Source: Adiantum capillus-veneris
Lineage: Eukaryota > Streptophyta > Polypodiopsida > Polypodiales > Pteridaceae
Direction of reading: 5' to 3'
Length of the DNA stretch: 64,000 nucleotides
NCBI GenBank assembly: GCA_014529385.2
Contig: CM043971.1
Coordinates: 97,306,485-97,370,484 of the forward strand
The notes beneath the pieces are model-generated. The model saw nothing but the letters and a program-made list of their open reading frames with translations, searched no databases and was not told the origin of the DNA. The translations under genes and the position numbers were made by a program. The stretch's first letter is position 1. Each line of letters begins with the position of its first letter. Below, one piece after another: positions 1 to 12,016 of the stretch.

Positions 1-165
1 ACTTCTTATGGTTTTGCTGCGAGTAGCAAAACTTTTGTTCCCAATGCTTCTGCTGGCAGCACTTTGTCTGGCAATTCTGGTGATAAGGGCAAAAAGAAGA
101 TGCGTTGCCATTATTGTAAAGCTAATGATCACTTGATCAAGCAGTGTCCTAAGTTGAAGCCATAG
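1..165 (+). pseudogene. copia gag C-terminus with zinc knuckle (partial)
   Basis: The frame is open from base 1 to a TAG at 163-165. It encodes a Ser/Gly/Asn-rich stretch followed by a CCHC knuckle (CHYCKANDHLIKQC), the RNA-binding nucleocapsid motif of copia gag. The start lies outside the window. The stop just after the knuckle separates it from the protease, which in intact copia elements is in the same frame, so it is probably a mutation. Confidence 0.8.
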
Positions 166-308
166 AGGCTAAGAAGACAGAGGGTGGTTCCACTACAAAT
201 GCAGCCATTGTTGAGTCTTATGTAAAAGGATACTGTAATGCTGATGTTGATGCAGAATGGGCTTTTAGTGCAGAGTGCACTTACAATCCTATTGTCCATA
301 ATGCATGC

Positions 309-932
309 ATGTCAGTTGCTGCAGATTCACATGTGTGGTATTTCGACAGTGGTGCTACAAAGCACATTACCTCACATCGTGAATTGTTCGCCTCTCTCGA
401 ATCTGTCCCTCATGGAAATTCAGTCACTTTTGCCAACGATGCCTCTTATCCGGTTCAGGGAGTTGGAAAGATTGTGCTTACTGCTGCTAATGGCAGTTCT
501 TTCACACTTGTTGATGCACTTTATGTACCTGGGATCAAGAAGAATCTTTTGTTTGTATCTGAACTTGCTAGACTTGGACTTGTAGTCAAATTTGTGGATG
601 ACAAATGTACAGTTCATCATGTTAGTTTTGGTGATGAAATCGTTGCATCTGGGCTTTTGTGCCGTGGGCTGTATAAGCTCACTTTGTATGACAAGTGTGG
701 ACAAAATTTTGCAAATGCAATTGCAGATTCAAGGGCTATTTCAGATGCAAAACTTTGGCATGCACGTTTTGGTCATCTGAATTTTGCCAGTTTGCTACGT
801 TTGCAGAAATCTGATATGGTTGCTTCTTTGCCGCCTCTTGAAGCACCTGCCAAACATGTTTGTGAAGGCCGTATTTTGGGTAAGATGCAGCGTTCTAAGT
901 TTCCAAAGGATGGTTCAGTTCGGGCCACATGA
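309..932 (+). pseudogene. copia protease and GAG-pre-integrase domain
   Basis: The open frame has the retroviral-type aspartic protease motif DSGATKHIT near residue 13 and the flap-like region after it. The GAG-pre-integrase domain follows (LWHARFGHLNF, around residues 147-157). The zinc-binding cysteine pair expected after that domain is damaged: only one Cys (HVCEG) is clear before the frame runs out at about 930. The protease would cleave the polyprotein in the particle. The upstream TAG and downstream frameshift show this is a decayed copy. Confidence 0.82.
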
Positions 933-935
933 AGG

Positions 936-1602
936 TTGCAGCTTGTGCATAGTGATGTTTGTGGGCCCATGCAAACTCCATCCTTGGGCAATTACCTTTA
1001 CTTCGTGACTTTCATTGATGATTACTCCTGGCATGCATGGGTATTTCCGCTTAAAGAGAAGTCCGAAGTTTTTATGTGCTTCAAACAATTTCTGGCTATG
1101 GCTGAAAATGTCTCGAAATGTACTATGGGCACCCTCCGTTCCGATCGAGGGGGGGAGTATATGTCTCATGAATTCAATGAATTTTTGGCTAGTCGTGGGA
1201 TAAAACACCAATGTACAGTGCATTATACGCCTCAACAAAATGGTGTTGCTGAGAGGAAAAACACGTCACTTACGGAAATGGCAAGATGTATGGTCAAAAG
1301 TCAAGCTTTGCCGCATTCCTTTTGGCTTGAGGCCATCATGTGTGCCGCTTATGTACTAAACAGGTGTCCTACGAAAGCTTTTGCAGTCTATTACTCCATA
1401 TGAAGCATGGCATGATAGAAAGCCTTCTATTGAGCACATGCATGTTTTTGGTTGTTTGACATATGATTTGGTGCCACAAACACAACGCAGAAAATTGGAT
1501 GATAAGGCTGTCAATTGTATTTTTGAACAAATAGTGTTGAAAGCAAAGGTTACAGGCTGTATCATCCGCAAACAAAGCATATTCTGGTTTCACGAGATAT
1601 AG
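936..1602 (+). pseudogene. copia integrase core and C-terminal part
   Basis: The integrase core shows the catalytic triad: Asp in VHSDVCGP (residue 7), Asp in LRSDRGGEY (residue 70) and Glu in NGVAERKN (residue 106), with the expected 35-residue spacing between the last two. The frame then shifts near 1385 and the integrase C-terminal region (TPYEAWHDRKPS, HVFGC) continues to 1602. In a working element it would insert the cDNA into the genome. The shift makes this copy non-functional. Confidence 0.82.
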
Positions 1603-1744
1603 TGTTTGTGGAAGATTCTGTTCAGCCCTTGTTGTCATGTACTAGAGACAATAATGTAAGCTCACACGACATTTATGACACTTTGTTGCCTCTTTTCAGT
1701 GGTGGAAATACAAATGTAAATTCCAATGAGCAAATGTACAGCCA

Positions 1745-3510
1745 ATGGGGGTTTTCGAAAATGTTACAGATCAACCTATTACTGATGCAGATGTACATGA
1801 TGTACTTGATGATGAAAGGGCTGAAAATGAGCAGGCTAGATGTATGCCAAAATGGCTGGTGCATACATTGTGTGACAGTAAATTGGATGCACCTTTGTCT
1901 AGTCGTACTCATTTAGGCTCTCGCCATGCATCTTATGCATCAGATTGTTATGCTTTGGTTGTGTCTAGCTTACATGATGTTGAGGAGCCTCTGTCTTTTG
2001 ATGAAGCACAGAATTCAAAAAATTGGATGGCTTCCATGCAATCAGAATATGATGCACTTATAGAAAATGACACATGGACTTTATGTGATTTTCCTTCTGG
2101 CAAAAAGGCCATTGGTACGAAGTGGGTTTACAAGTTAAAACGCAAGCCGGATGGTGAGATCGATCGCCACAAGGCTCGACTTGTTGCAAAGGGTTATGCA
2201 CAGCAAAAAGGCATAGATTATGAAGAGACTTTTTTCCTCACTTGTCGTATGACTACTCTGCGTTTTCTATGTGCATTGGCAGCTCATTTTGGTTGGGATG
2301 TACATCAATCAGACATTGTTACTTCTTTCTTGAATGGTGACATATTTGAGGAAGTTTATGTAGCGCAGCCTCGCGGTTTTGTCAAGAAAGGACAAGAGGA
2401 CAAAGTGTGCAAATGTAACAAGGCTTTGTATGGGTTAAATCAATCTCCTCGTGCTTGGCATGAGAAAGCTGACACTCATTTGGTCAAACAAGGCTTTCGT
2501 AACAGTCCAATACAAAGCACATTGTATGTAAAGCGTGAGGGTTATGTACTTCTCATTGTGGTTCTTTATGTAGATGATTTTCTGATCACTGGACCAAATG
2601 AGAGACATATTGCTGAATTTAAGACTGATTTGAATGCTACTTTCAAGATGAAAGATTTGGGGTTGTTCCATCATTACTTGGGTATACAGTTCAAGCAGTG
2701 TGATGGTGGTATTGCCTTATGTCAGAAAAGTTACATAGAGACATTGCTATGTAAGTTTGGACTTGAGGATTGCACTCCCATGGAAACAGGTTTGAAATTG
2801 ATTCTTCATGACGCTGGTGATCCTGCTGATGTCACTCTTTACCAAACTATTGTTGGATGCCTCATTTATGTATGCAACACGAGGCCAGATATTCAGTTTG
2901 CAGTCTCACATGTCAGCAGATTTATGCATAGCCCAGAGTCTAAGCATTGGCAAGTTGTCAAGAAGAGTCTCCTCTACCTTAGTGGCACTTTACATCTTGG
3001 CTTTTTTTATCCCAATGGGGGATCATTGCCGCCAGACTTACATGCTTTTTTGGACTCACATTGGGCTGGTTGTTTTGACACGCGAGTGTCCACAAGTGGT
3101 TTTTGTTTCATGCTTCGCAGTTCATGTATATCATGGTTAAGCAAGAAGAAACCTACTGCGGCCACTTCGAGTTGTGAGGCTGAGTACAGGGCAGTCTTCA
3201 CAGCTACGGTTGAGTGTGTATGGCTCAGACACCTTATGGCTGATTCGGGTGTTGGACAGGACACTGCCAACACTATCTACACTGACAGTCAGAGCGCATT
3301 GGCTGTTGTGAAGAACCCAGTTTTTCATGCTCGCACAAAGCACATTGAGGTGCATTACCACTATGTCAGGGAGAGGCTCTCAGCAGGAGAGATCAGCTTG
3401 GCTTATGTGCCAACACAGGACAACTTGCAGATCTTTTCACAAAGGCATTGTCTCATGAGAAGCTCGAAGCTTTCTGCAAAGCTTTGGGCTTACTCTCCTT
3501 TGTGGAATGA
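1745..3510 (+). pseudogene. copia reverse transcriptase and RNase H
   Basis: A long open frame carries the copia RT domain (WMASMQSEYDAL, GTKWVYKLKRKPDG, ALYGLNQSPRAWH) with the catalytic YVDD at 2567-2578. RNase H follows, with SWLSKKKPT, SSCEAEYRA and the TDSQSA and HIEVHYHYVRE motifs. Near 3421 a one-base change shifts the frame. The usual copia C-terminus (LFTKALSHEKLEAFC) is read in another frame to TGA at 3508-3510. This is the best preserved part of the element. Confidence 0.88.
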
Positions 3511-3570
3511 TCATGTCCTTAGGGCATGGCACTTCCCTTTACTCATGTGTCAGCTCTCATTCACCGCATC

Positions 3571-3585
3571 ACTCCAAGGGAGATT
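3571..3585 (+). other. polypurine tract of the copia element
   Basis: A purine-rich run (AAGGGAGA) lies 60 bp past the pol stop and directly before a TGTTA LTR-type start. This is the position of the plus-strand primer for reverse transcription. Confidence 0.5.
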
Positions 3586-3811
3586 TGTTACCATATACAT
3601 GTGGTAGTGATGTGTGTGAACACACTAGGACCGCAGGGGCATTTTTCCCTCTTTAGGAGGTTTTTCCCCCCGTGCATTGTATATACGCCCATCACTCTAG
3701 GGCTATCTATCTTTCCATTGCACACTAAGTAACACACTCTCTATTGTGTGCCTTGAGCTTCCTTCGTCTTCTCCAAGCTGTGTGAGTTTCTCTACAACCC
3801 TAATTCCAACA
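3586..3811 (+). repeat. probable 3' LTR of the copia element
   Basis: The segment starts TGTTAC just after the polypurine tract and ends CCAACA at the edge of a CA microsatellite. It holds a TATA-like GTATATAC at about 3679. The size of about 226 bp suits a small copia LTR. The 5' LTR is outside the window, so the ends cannot be confirmed by comparison. Confidence 0.5.
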
Positions 3812-3850
3812 ACACACACACACACATACACATACACACACACACACACT
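3811..3850. repeat. CA microsatellite
   Basis: An interrupted CA dinucleotide run directly abuts the copia LTR end. Confidence 0.9.
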
Positions 3851-4139
3851 AAGAGAGATACTAGATAGATTTCACTATCGTACACAACCACCAAATATGA
3901 CCTACGGGACCAAAAGAATCATATCCTGTGGGGTGTTTTGAGTTGATATTAAGTGACTCTCAATGCTCAAGAAATTTGGAAATGAGCATTTCAATAGAGA
4001 GTCCACATCGTACTTGGAAAGGGAATGCGTGTAGGGAGAGATCATGGTTCAAATTGGAGGGAAAACAAGTTCCAATGTCATCAAAAGTTGAGCACTCAAG
4101 TAGGGTATGATGCTCAAACTCACGAACTTTATAGGTGCA

Positions 4140-4500
4140 TAAAGTGCATAGTCAACAAGACTCCTCATTGGTGCTTAAAGTGCATAGTTGATGAGACTTC
4201 CCATCAACTACAGGTTTCCTTGCATTGTAGAGAATGAAAGTTGAGCCAGATGGAGGCAATAGTACGGATGTCATTGTGACGGGGATGGACTTGGGCATGT
4301 AATGGTGGGTGTGATTCCCTCCTTTGGATAAAAAGATAGTTCGCATAGATGCTCCTATAGGCTTCCTTGCATTGTAGAGAATGAAAGTTGAGCTAAATGG
4401 AGGCAATAGTACGGATCTCATTGTGACGGGTATGGGCTTGGGCATGTAATGGTGGGTGTGGTTCCCTGCTTTGGATAAAAAGATAGTTTTGTAGTTTAGG
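4140..4500 (+). repeat. two-copy tandem duplication, unit about 150 bp
   Basis: The segment starting TTCCTTGCATTGTAGAGAAT at about 4213 recurs at about 4362 with few changes and includes the shared tail GGATAAAAAGATAGTT. A shorter duplication (AAGTGCATAGT, 4141 and 4179) precedes it. No gene is seen here. Confidence 0.85.
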
Positions 4501-5541
4501 ACAACATATGCGGTGTAATGTATGAAGCATAAACCCTTGGATTTCTCCCAAGTTGTGATCCATTGGCATTGTAGAAAGGCCTCCTTGACTTTGGCGTATA
4601 TTGAGCCATCATGCAGCAATTGTAATGTATGTCATCTTCCAAACCACTTATTGATGTCTTGCATCCATCCTGTACTAAATATTTCCTTTTGTGTATTTTT
4701 TGGACTTTTTCAAATTGCTTCATCTTAACCATGACTCTCCATACCCATAATGGATTTTAGCGTTGGATTGTTTGGCAGCTTTTTCTTTCATAACATTTGC
4801 TCAATCATATATCAATATGCATATGTGTACATTTGAAGTCTTGTACAAAGATTATTCTTTCACACTATGGTTGGAGTATGCATGCTTGGGTCTCTCTGTA
4901 CATTTGAGATCAATAAAAATTCATGTGATCTAATTCCAAACACCATTGACCAAGTCTTAAACTTTTTATGCAATCAAAGATGGCTTCTTAAAATAACATA
5001 TAGTCAATCATAGTATCTCCATTGTGTTTTCTACATGTAAATCCATTAGTTTCATTCCATAAAGAATTAATTTGCAATGGAAATCTCGGAACTATTACAC
5101 ATATGTAGAAGTGATTTTTCATATTAAACTAACTTTTTCTTATCACTAGAGATTTAACCATACATGTGTGCATCCTCTAGTCTCCTTGAACATACTGCAT
5201 ATCAAATTGTTATATGTCATGTTGCAAAGTTCTTATCCGCATTCATGTCACCCAAGAAAATAACCTCACTCTTGTCCTTGAACTCAACAGTGTCTTTCTC
5301 TAGTCTCTATCCAAGCAAGCATAACAGATGGAGTCGCAGTGAGGAATGTAGCAACCGATGACAAAAGTAGGTGTGCTAATTGGTGCCATCCGATGCTCTA
5401 TCCCTACTCATAAAAGAAGCATAAGCTACACACTTTGTATCCAAGTATTTTCCCTATCATTTTTACCCACTTTGTATCCACCATTTGCATCTACTTGATC
5501 ATTAATCAAGTCTATATTTTGCTACGTATTAGTATTAGTCG

Positions 5542-5543
<2 letters not shown>
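4501..5543. other. no recognisable feature
   Basis: AT-rich sequence without a convincing coding frame, RNA gene or repeat that could be named. Confidence 0.5.

Positions 5544-5588
<45 letters not shown>
5544..5588. repeat. CT microsatellite
   Basis: An uninterrupted CT run of about 22 units. Confidence 0.95.
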
Positions 5589-5590
<2 letters not shown>

Positions 5591-5653
5591 GTGATACTAA
5601 TAAACCATGGACGGTTCATTGTCATTTTTTCCATATCCTAATTCCCTTTCATG

Positions 5654-5667
5654 TGGTATCAAAGCCA
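5654..5667 (+). other. primer-binding-site-like sequence (initiator Met tRNA type)
   Basis: TGGTATCAAAGCCA closely matches the usual plant retrotransposon primer binding site TGGTATCAGAGCC. It implies that an LTR end lies just upstream, near 5650. No matching LTR pair was found by eye. Confidence 0.45.
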
Positions 5668-6044
5668 TTGGTTCACACCTAAGCCTATCTCAATCACTTA
5701 TCTTAGATCTACCCTCTCTCTAATAAGCACCCTAATCAATTTCAATAAGGAATGCTTAGGCATGTTCTTGGATTCGCTACTCAATTGGGGGCCACAAAAT
5801 CTCACTTGATTTTACAAATTATTTTTATGTTTGTGTAGTTACTTGTTGGAGCTTGAAACGGCCAAAGGTTGCCATTTCAATTACTTAATTGAATTGACAT
5901 CTTTTTACACACCACTATGGTTTTCCCATAACAGCTCAAGGATTTTTATTTTTTGTGTGTGTGTGTATGCTTGCGAGCATTGAATGCTCAAGGCACTTTA
6001 GTTGAAGGTTAGGATTCAAGTTGGTCTTCAAAGTATTCAAAGGC

Positions 6045-6530
6045 AATATACGGCACGTGGGAAAGCTCCTAATTCAAGTTTAGAAAAAGGCACAAGGTCA
6101 CATTACGGATATCCGCGCTCAACTAAATTGTATTGATTCTCAGCAGAGCTGCCCCTCGTCCTCTTCATGCGAAGCTACCCAATCAGTCTCTCTTGCGTGT
6201 ACACAAGTTTTACGAGCTTCAAACGGTGCCATCAGTACTCAACATCAGGCCTTGCAAGCTCGCCAATGTCATTTCATCACAGGCACCGTCGTCGTCCTGC
6301 CTTGTTGCCCTATTGCTCGAACGCCTTGGCTGGTCGCCCACCTGCACCAAGGCCACTCGGATGCTTCCTTTCTCGCTCAGCAGTGTTGCTTCATCGTCAC
6401 GAGCCCCGTCAAAGCAATTGACATCAGCAACTACACCCGCAAGCTCGCTGGCACCCGTTGTTGGTTGCGGTCCTCAACTTAGTGGCCTACTATCACTCAT
6501 CTACTTGCTCGCCTGATTCGGCTCGTCACA
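6045..6530 (+). other. GC-richer internal block of a possible non-autonomous LTR element
   Basis: Between the primer-site-like sequence at 5654 and the purine tract at 6719 lies a block with distinctly higher GC than its flanks. It is open in more than one frame for over 100 codons. No retroviral or other protein motif is visible in any of these frames, so I do not call a gene. It may be a leader or remnant gag of a deleted retrotransposon. Confidence 0.3.
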
Positions 6531-6718
6531 GCGCCGACCTGTAAACTTTTTTTGTGCTAAATTATAATATCCTTTATTTGAAAACACCTTATTGAATCCT
6601 CGATTCCCACGACTCACATTTTGACCCTGTGCACCTAGATCTTCAAGCCTTGCCTAATGGGGCATTCTCATGCAGCTAAAGACCTTGATTTCCAAGGTCT
6701 CACCAAACGATCAAATTT

Positions 6719-6730
6719 AAGGGGGAGAAA
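6719..6730 (+). other. polypurine-tract-like sequence
   Basis: AAGGGGGAGAAA lies about 1.06 kb downstream of the primer-site-like sequence at 5654. The order is that of the internal region of an LTR retrotransposon, but no LTR start (TG) follows immediately. Confidence 0.3.
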
Positions 6731-7029
6731 TCTCTTGCCGAGTACGCATCTTCTCGCCTCGGGTCAAGGCCTAGGCACTTTTCATACATTGCAATAAGGG
6801 AGAAAATATATTGCAAGGATCTTTTCTCCAAGTAGAGTGATATGTATGAGGTAACCATTGAGATTCATGTCTTCATGAGGTAACTCCTTAACCTTCTTGC
6901 TTCTCTCTTCATATGCTTTACAATGAGCATGTTGTCACAAAAGGGAATGGTCTTCATATACAAAACATCCCATCCCTTTGAAGTAGATCCAACTATTATC
7001 AAGAATAATCATTCACTTGTTTTCATCTA

Positions 7030-7575
7030 TCATAGTGTAGATAGCAAAATCATGATGGCCATAATCATTACCATTGCCATAAATAAACCTAAAACTATAA
7101 GTATAACCATAATGATAATCATAAAAAAGATCATAACCTTAAGTTTAAATTTAATCATTGTAATTGCCTTAACCATAAACAACACCATAATCTTAATGTT
7201 GCAAGTCCATAATCATAACCATTGTTCATAATCATAATCATTTTCATTGCCATAATCATAAATAAAATTATAACCATAAGTAATGTCAAAACCATAACCA
7301 ATGATAATGGCATAATCATAAATAGAATCATAAATATGATCATAACCATAAAAGGGTGTCAAAACCATAACCATTTCCACTATCATAATCACACACATAA
7401 GCATACCCATAACCATAAAAGTGTTTTCGAAACCATAACCATTGGCACTAGCATAACCAAAAATAAACCATAACCGTTGTCAATGACATAACCAAAAATA
7501 AATCATGACCATAAGCAGTAACATAATCGTAACCATTACCTCTATAAAAACCATAAGCAAAAGCATAACAATAAA
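7030..7575 (+). repeat. degenerate hexamer satellite (CATAAC/CATAAT type)
   Basis: Over 500 bp of imperfect repeats of CATAACCATAATCATAA type, interrupted by short AT-rich variants. Open frames in it simply read the repeat and are not genes. Confidence 0.85.
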
Positions 7576-7975
7576 AGTATTATTAAAATTATGCGTGTGA
7601 TTATACATGTGTGTCTACTTATGTGTGTATATTTAAGTGTATGAGTGTGTGCATGCATGCATGAAAGCAAAAGAAAGGGCACTCACATTGAAAGAACACG
7701 AGTGTGCGAAGAGTGCGAAGGGTCAAGCAAAAACCTGCAAAAACAATGCAAAAGCGTTTTCTTAGCCTCACACAACACAAACACAATTTTTTTCACACAA
7801 ATACAACAAAAATGTGTACCTTCTTTGTGTAGAAATGTGTGGAAGAGTATATTAAAGGTTAGAGGGGGAAAATCTACACAAGTCTGCAAGGCAGACAAAG
7901 GTGGGTAGGAGGTGTGGAGAAGAGAGAAAAAGGAAAAATGCAAGAAATTAGCGCTCAACTTCTGTAAAATAGCAG

Positions 7976-8062
7976 ATCGTCGATACATGCATCGGTATAC
8001 GTGTCGATATATGCGTCGATATATCTTGCATTGATATACGTCGATATAGGCGTGGGTATACA
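7976..8062. repeat. minisatellite, unit about 12 bp
   Basis: Five or six imperfect copies of a TCGATATATGCG-like unit (variants TCGGTATACGTG, TGATATACG) in tandem. Confidence 0.7.
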
Positions 8063-8160
8063 CGACAACAAATCAAATTTGAATTTTGAATTGAGCACTG
8101 TCTCCCTCCATCTTTATCAACGCTTGTTCCGATGCTCCTAGCTACGTCGAAAAAATGGCG

Positions 8161-8418
8161 TTAGTAACCAAGTGATCCCTTGTATATATTCTTCATTTTT
8201 CTTACATCACATTTCATTGTATCCATCTTTTTCTCTTTCAATGTAAAATCATTCTTGGCCTTGCTCAAGGGATCTTTCAAAGCATTCATATCCACAAGCG
8301 AGTGCTTACATTCTAGCATCTCGTTCTCGGGTTGTACCAAGCGCATCATTTTCATTTCAAGAACCTTTTTTATGTGCTCATTCTCAACAACAAGAACTTT
8401 TAAAGGGTCATTCTCCAT
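8161..8418 (-). other. short coiled-coil-like open frame, possible gag remnant
   Basis: An 85-codon minus-strand frame is rich in Glu, Lys, Leu and Met in a heptad-like pattern (ENEHIKKVLEMKMM, DPLSKAKNDFTLKEKK). The frame upstream (to about 8700) also reads as protein-like text, including NNRSYAYGSLDRIAK, but has stops. It could be a decayed retrotransposon gag or a host pseudogene. I do not recognise the family. Confidence 0.3.
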
Positions 8419-8812
8419 TCAAAGTGCATGTAGCTCTTCACCTTGCTTGTTAACGATCTTTGCAATACGATCGAGTGATCCATAAGCATAGCTTCTGTTG
8501 TTGATGAGATTATGGGTTTGTGTTGGGATTTAGAATCTTGGGGATTTAGGGTCATTTTCCACCATGTTTTTGGATCTTGTTGATGAAGAAGCCCCCTTGC
8601 GATTTGTTGTAGACATCGCCGATAAGATGGCCAAGAAAATCATAAGTTTTACAACCTGATCATTTCTAAAATGCTGCAGCAAAGCCTTCCATTGTTCAAC
8701 AAATAATTGTTTTTACGGGCATCATCCTCTTTGATTAAAGCGGAAGCTATAAAGTTTTGTATGAGGAAGTTATGGTTGAAATAGTGGACTATTGTCTACT
8801 AGGTCAAAAACG

Positions 8813-8927
<115 letters not shown>

Positions 8928-8929
8928 CA

Positions 8930-11311
8930 ACTTTGTGTTTGACCACAGGAACCACCCCCTAGAAAGCCATTGGAAAAGTAGAGCCACAACTTACTGCAAT
9001 TGTTGTCATTTGCAAAGAATGTGCTTATCACCTAATATGCGCTAAATAAAATCATCTTGAGGCCAAGATCGAGATAATGTGCACCTCAATTAGTGGGCAT
9101 AGAAAAATGACCTTCAGTCTATTATCTTGTTTGGAATTTTTTAAAATTTTCTTTTGAAGAAGATTGGCCAAACTTGAAAACAAAAACACTGAAAAAAAAA
9201 GGCAAGTGTATATCCTCGTTTGCCTTGGTTTAAAAGGTAAGAGTGAGCACCACATGGTGTGTTGTCTCGTCGATGGGGAAGAAAAGGTCTCCGTACAAAA
9301 GAACTCAAAGCTCAAATCCAACCGTTAGTCCAATCATCACTTTTTTATTACATTTATTATGTGAATTCAAATCTACCTCCATTGATGTCTCCAATTATTG
9401 CATGTAGATAATATCATTGTATCTTGTCTTTAAAGTTGCTTGTCTATTTATGCATCACCCGCCACTGACTGTCTACATTTAGTTGCCCATGGTCTTTCAT
9501 GCTGATGAGGTTGTCCCTTGTCAATTAGATTGTCTTTTATCTAGCTATAGCAGTTGTTTGATTGTCATGAGTGCAAAAAAATATCACCTTATTTCTTGTT
9601 TCCACAAAAAATATTGCATGCATGGATGATTGAGACATTGTTATCAAGATACCCTAGGGACTTCTTTTGTACTTAAGCCTACATAAAAAGAACAATGTGT
9701 TTTGCAAGTGACTCTTAGTTTTTCCTTACTTTGGCTTCCTTTTACTCGCAGAGACACGTCACGTTGTTTGTAATGTAGAAATGTTCGTGCATCAATAACT
9801 TCTTTCATTCCCTATATGGAACATGATCGATTGCTAATAAAATCCTTTTGATACTTTTTGGACATCACAAGATATTGCCTATAGAATGTGCTTCACATCT
9901 ACAAATTTAGCTCAGTATAGTATGCCCCATAGATTTACAACCCTTGGATGAGGATAAGAACTCACCATGAACATATTCCTATTGTGAAGGTGAATATGAA
10001 GTACATTGCTCCTTATGCCAAAAATTACTAGACATGCTCACCCTCAATGAAGCTAATTTCCAGACAATCTATGATCACGCAGCTTTCCATCATGAAAAGA
10101 TGCTAATATGCTCGTAATAATCTTCATCCAACAAATTCAGTCTACACTTTTCTACAAATGTTGCTAAAATAATCATGATGTACATTAAATGTTTAATTGT
10201 GTCAATGCATCACTTTCACAAGTTATTTGTGCCCAATTGCATTATGATGTGCATTTGTATATATGATTTCTTGTCATTTCCAATCCTTATTGAAGATTGC
10301 CTGCACACACCATATCTCAAACAATCATTAATGGCAATATGATACATCTTGTTCAATACAATTTATTATGTAATTAGATATGTTATATTGCAAATTATGT
10401 TTTGCTCCAATTCCACCTACTTGGCTCCAGGATTAATTTTGCATTACTGGATGACTACACACACTTTCACAACGAGGTTTAGATCCATCCATAAGGTTTC
10501 TTTTTGGGTCACAAGTAGAATACGTAGCATGGAGCTACTAATTGTTCCCCCACCCCCCTTTCTTTCCCTCTGCCATGTGCAACAGCTTTGAAGCTTTTCC
10601 AGAAGGCTGTTCTTTCTCCATGCCTCTTCTTTCAAGTGTCGAAATCCACAATCTTGAACCAACAGGTGCGCTTTCTTGATTCTTCTGAGATCAGCCTCTC
10701 TAAACTGGCTTTGGCTAGCCCATAACTAATTCTTTCCCCATGATTGGCAAATGTAGAAGGTGAGGTCCAAGCTCAATACTCTGCCCCATAATTAGGGAAG
10801 AAAAGCAACACACAAACATAGGACTTGATATACATGTAATGACTTCTCATTCATGGTTTTCGTGGTCCTTTCAGTTAAAAAGTGAACAATTGTAGAATTG
10901 ATTTTACATATACTTGCAACTAGAGAATTTAATTTCCTAAACCTGAGAGTACTGATGCTTGCTTTTTGTTTAACGCATCGCCGGTTCTTACACCTCCATT
11001 TACTCAAGCCAGTGCTTCCACAAGCTCGATTGACTATAAATGTAGACATCAAGCATTTCAGACGGCAAAGTATAGCTTTAGTAGTCTTTGTGTGAAAGCT
11101 TCCTTTTCTGAGCCAAAATTATGGTGCACAAAAACGCCTGCAATGCTTGGAAACCCTAAGCCTACCTTAGCATAAAGCTCATGCCACGGAGCCACATGCA
11201 CCATTTGTCCCTCACAGAAAATTGGCACGCCTCACATGCTAATGCCTCTAACCTGGGGACTGGAAGTTGCTGGAATACATTCTGCAAAAAATCAACAAAA
11301 AATAGAGCATC
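8930..11311. other. kinase 3' flank without recognisable gene
   Basis: AT-rich sequence with no frame that shows a known domain. The 3' UTR of the kinase must begin at 11311 and run to lower coordinates, but I could not place its end with confidence. Confidence 0.5.
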
Positions 11312-12016
11312 TTATGCTGGAGATTGACTCTTTTCTCCATTGTCTGCATCTGCTTTCCAGACTATATCTTTGATACCAGCAGATAGGTTGTTATAGAACT
11401 GCATCAAAAGCACACTTCTTATAAGACATCTTGCTTTAATAACAAGGATTTTGTCAAGACGAACTGCCCAACAGAACAGATTGAAGAGAAAATAACTCTT
11501 TACATTGTGGAACTCCAACGTGTCACCGCCTGCCTTGCGAACTTCCACCACAAAAAGAGAGGGAGCCACTTGGAAAACCTGTTACAGAAGAAGCAGTTTT
11601 TAGTGACCATATGGAGAACTTGAAGAACCAATCGGTAGATTTTCATGGGCGAGTGATTATGGTAGCTCTCAACTAAAAGTGCAGTACCAATACAGCCTGG
11701 CTAAAAGATGCATCTAGTACGCTATCGATTCATTGGTCAAAACTGGCGATGGTATTGCATTGACAAGGCTCAAACAAGTACCTGAGTTGCTACAGAAAGA
11801 TGGCCTTTCCTCCCTTTCTTTTCTCCTTGAAGCTTCATCTGTTCATGAGCGATAAGAAGCTGAAAATTCACAATCACACAGCATATTGGTTCTTGTTACC
11901 TTGTAGTTTTTTTTCTCCACATTGAACCCCAAAGGCTTTGCTGTAGCTTCAATTTTTGAGACTATCTCCGGAGCAGGATGGTTTGATGTAAACCGAGTCT
12001 CCCGCTTCACAAGACC
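11312..12016 (-). CDS. CIPK: CIPK exons 11-14: phosphatase-interaction region and C-terminus
   Basis: Exons 11-14 code for residues 334-444. They give the phosphatase-interaction segment ([20 protein letters not shown]), [38 protein letters not shown], and [14 protein letters not shown] close to the TAA stop at 11312-11314. Introns 11-13 are 61, 203 and 105 bp with GT-AG borders. The order and joint positions match the C-terminal exons of intron-rich CIPK genes, supporting that these exons belong to the same transcript as the clusters at 20.7 and 50.6 kb. Confidence 0.92.

Larger units (their letters stand above)
1..3811 (+). mobile_element. Ty1/copia LTR retrotransposon, 3' part, degraded
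   Basis: This is the 3' portion of a copia element cut by the left window edge. In order it shows the end of gag with a zinc knuckle, aspartic protease, GAG-pre-integrase, integrase, reverse transcriptase and RNase H, then a polypurine tract and a short LTR-like segment. Integrase before reverse transcriptase is the diagnostic copia order. The reading frame is broken in several places (stop at 163-165, shifts near 930, 1390, 1600-1750 and 3420), so it cannot encode a full polyprotein. It lies about 7.5 kb downstream of the kinase gene and on the opposite strand. Confidence 0.93.

Noticed and set aside
166-183. Activation-loop sequence HTACGTPNY of the kinase (residues 171-179) as a loss of the regulatory Thr
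   Set aside because: One Thr is kept and Ala at the next position occurs in some CIPKs, so this is not clear evidence of altered regulation. Positions given are residues.
6133-6516. 127-codon open frame as a gene
   Set aside because: Two other frames are also open, no domain is visible, and it lies between retrotransposon-like priming sites.
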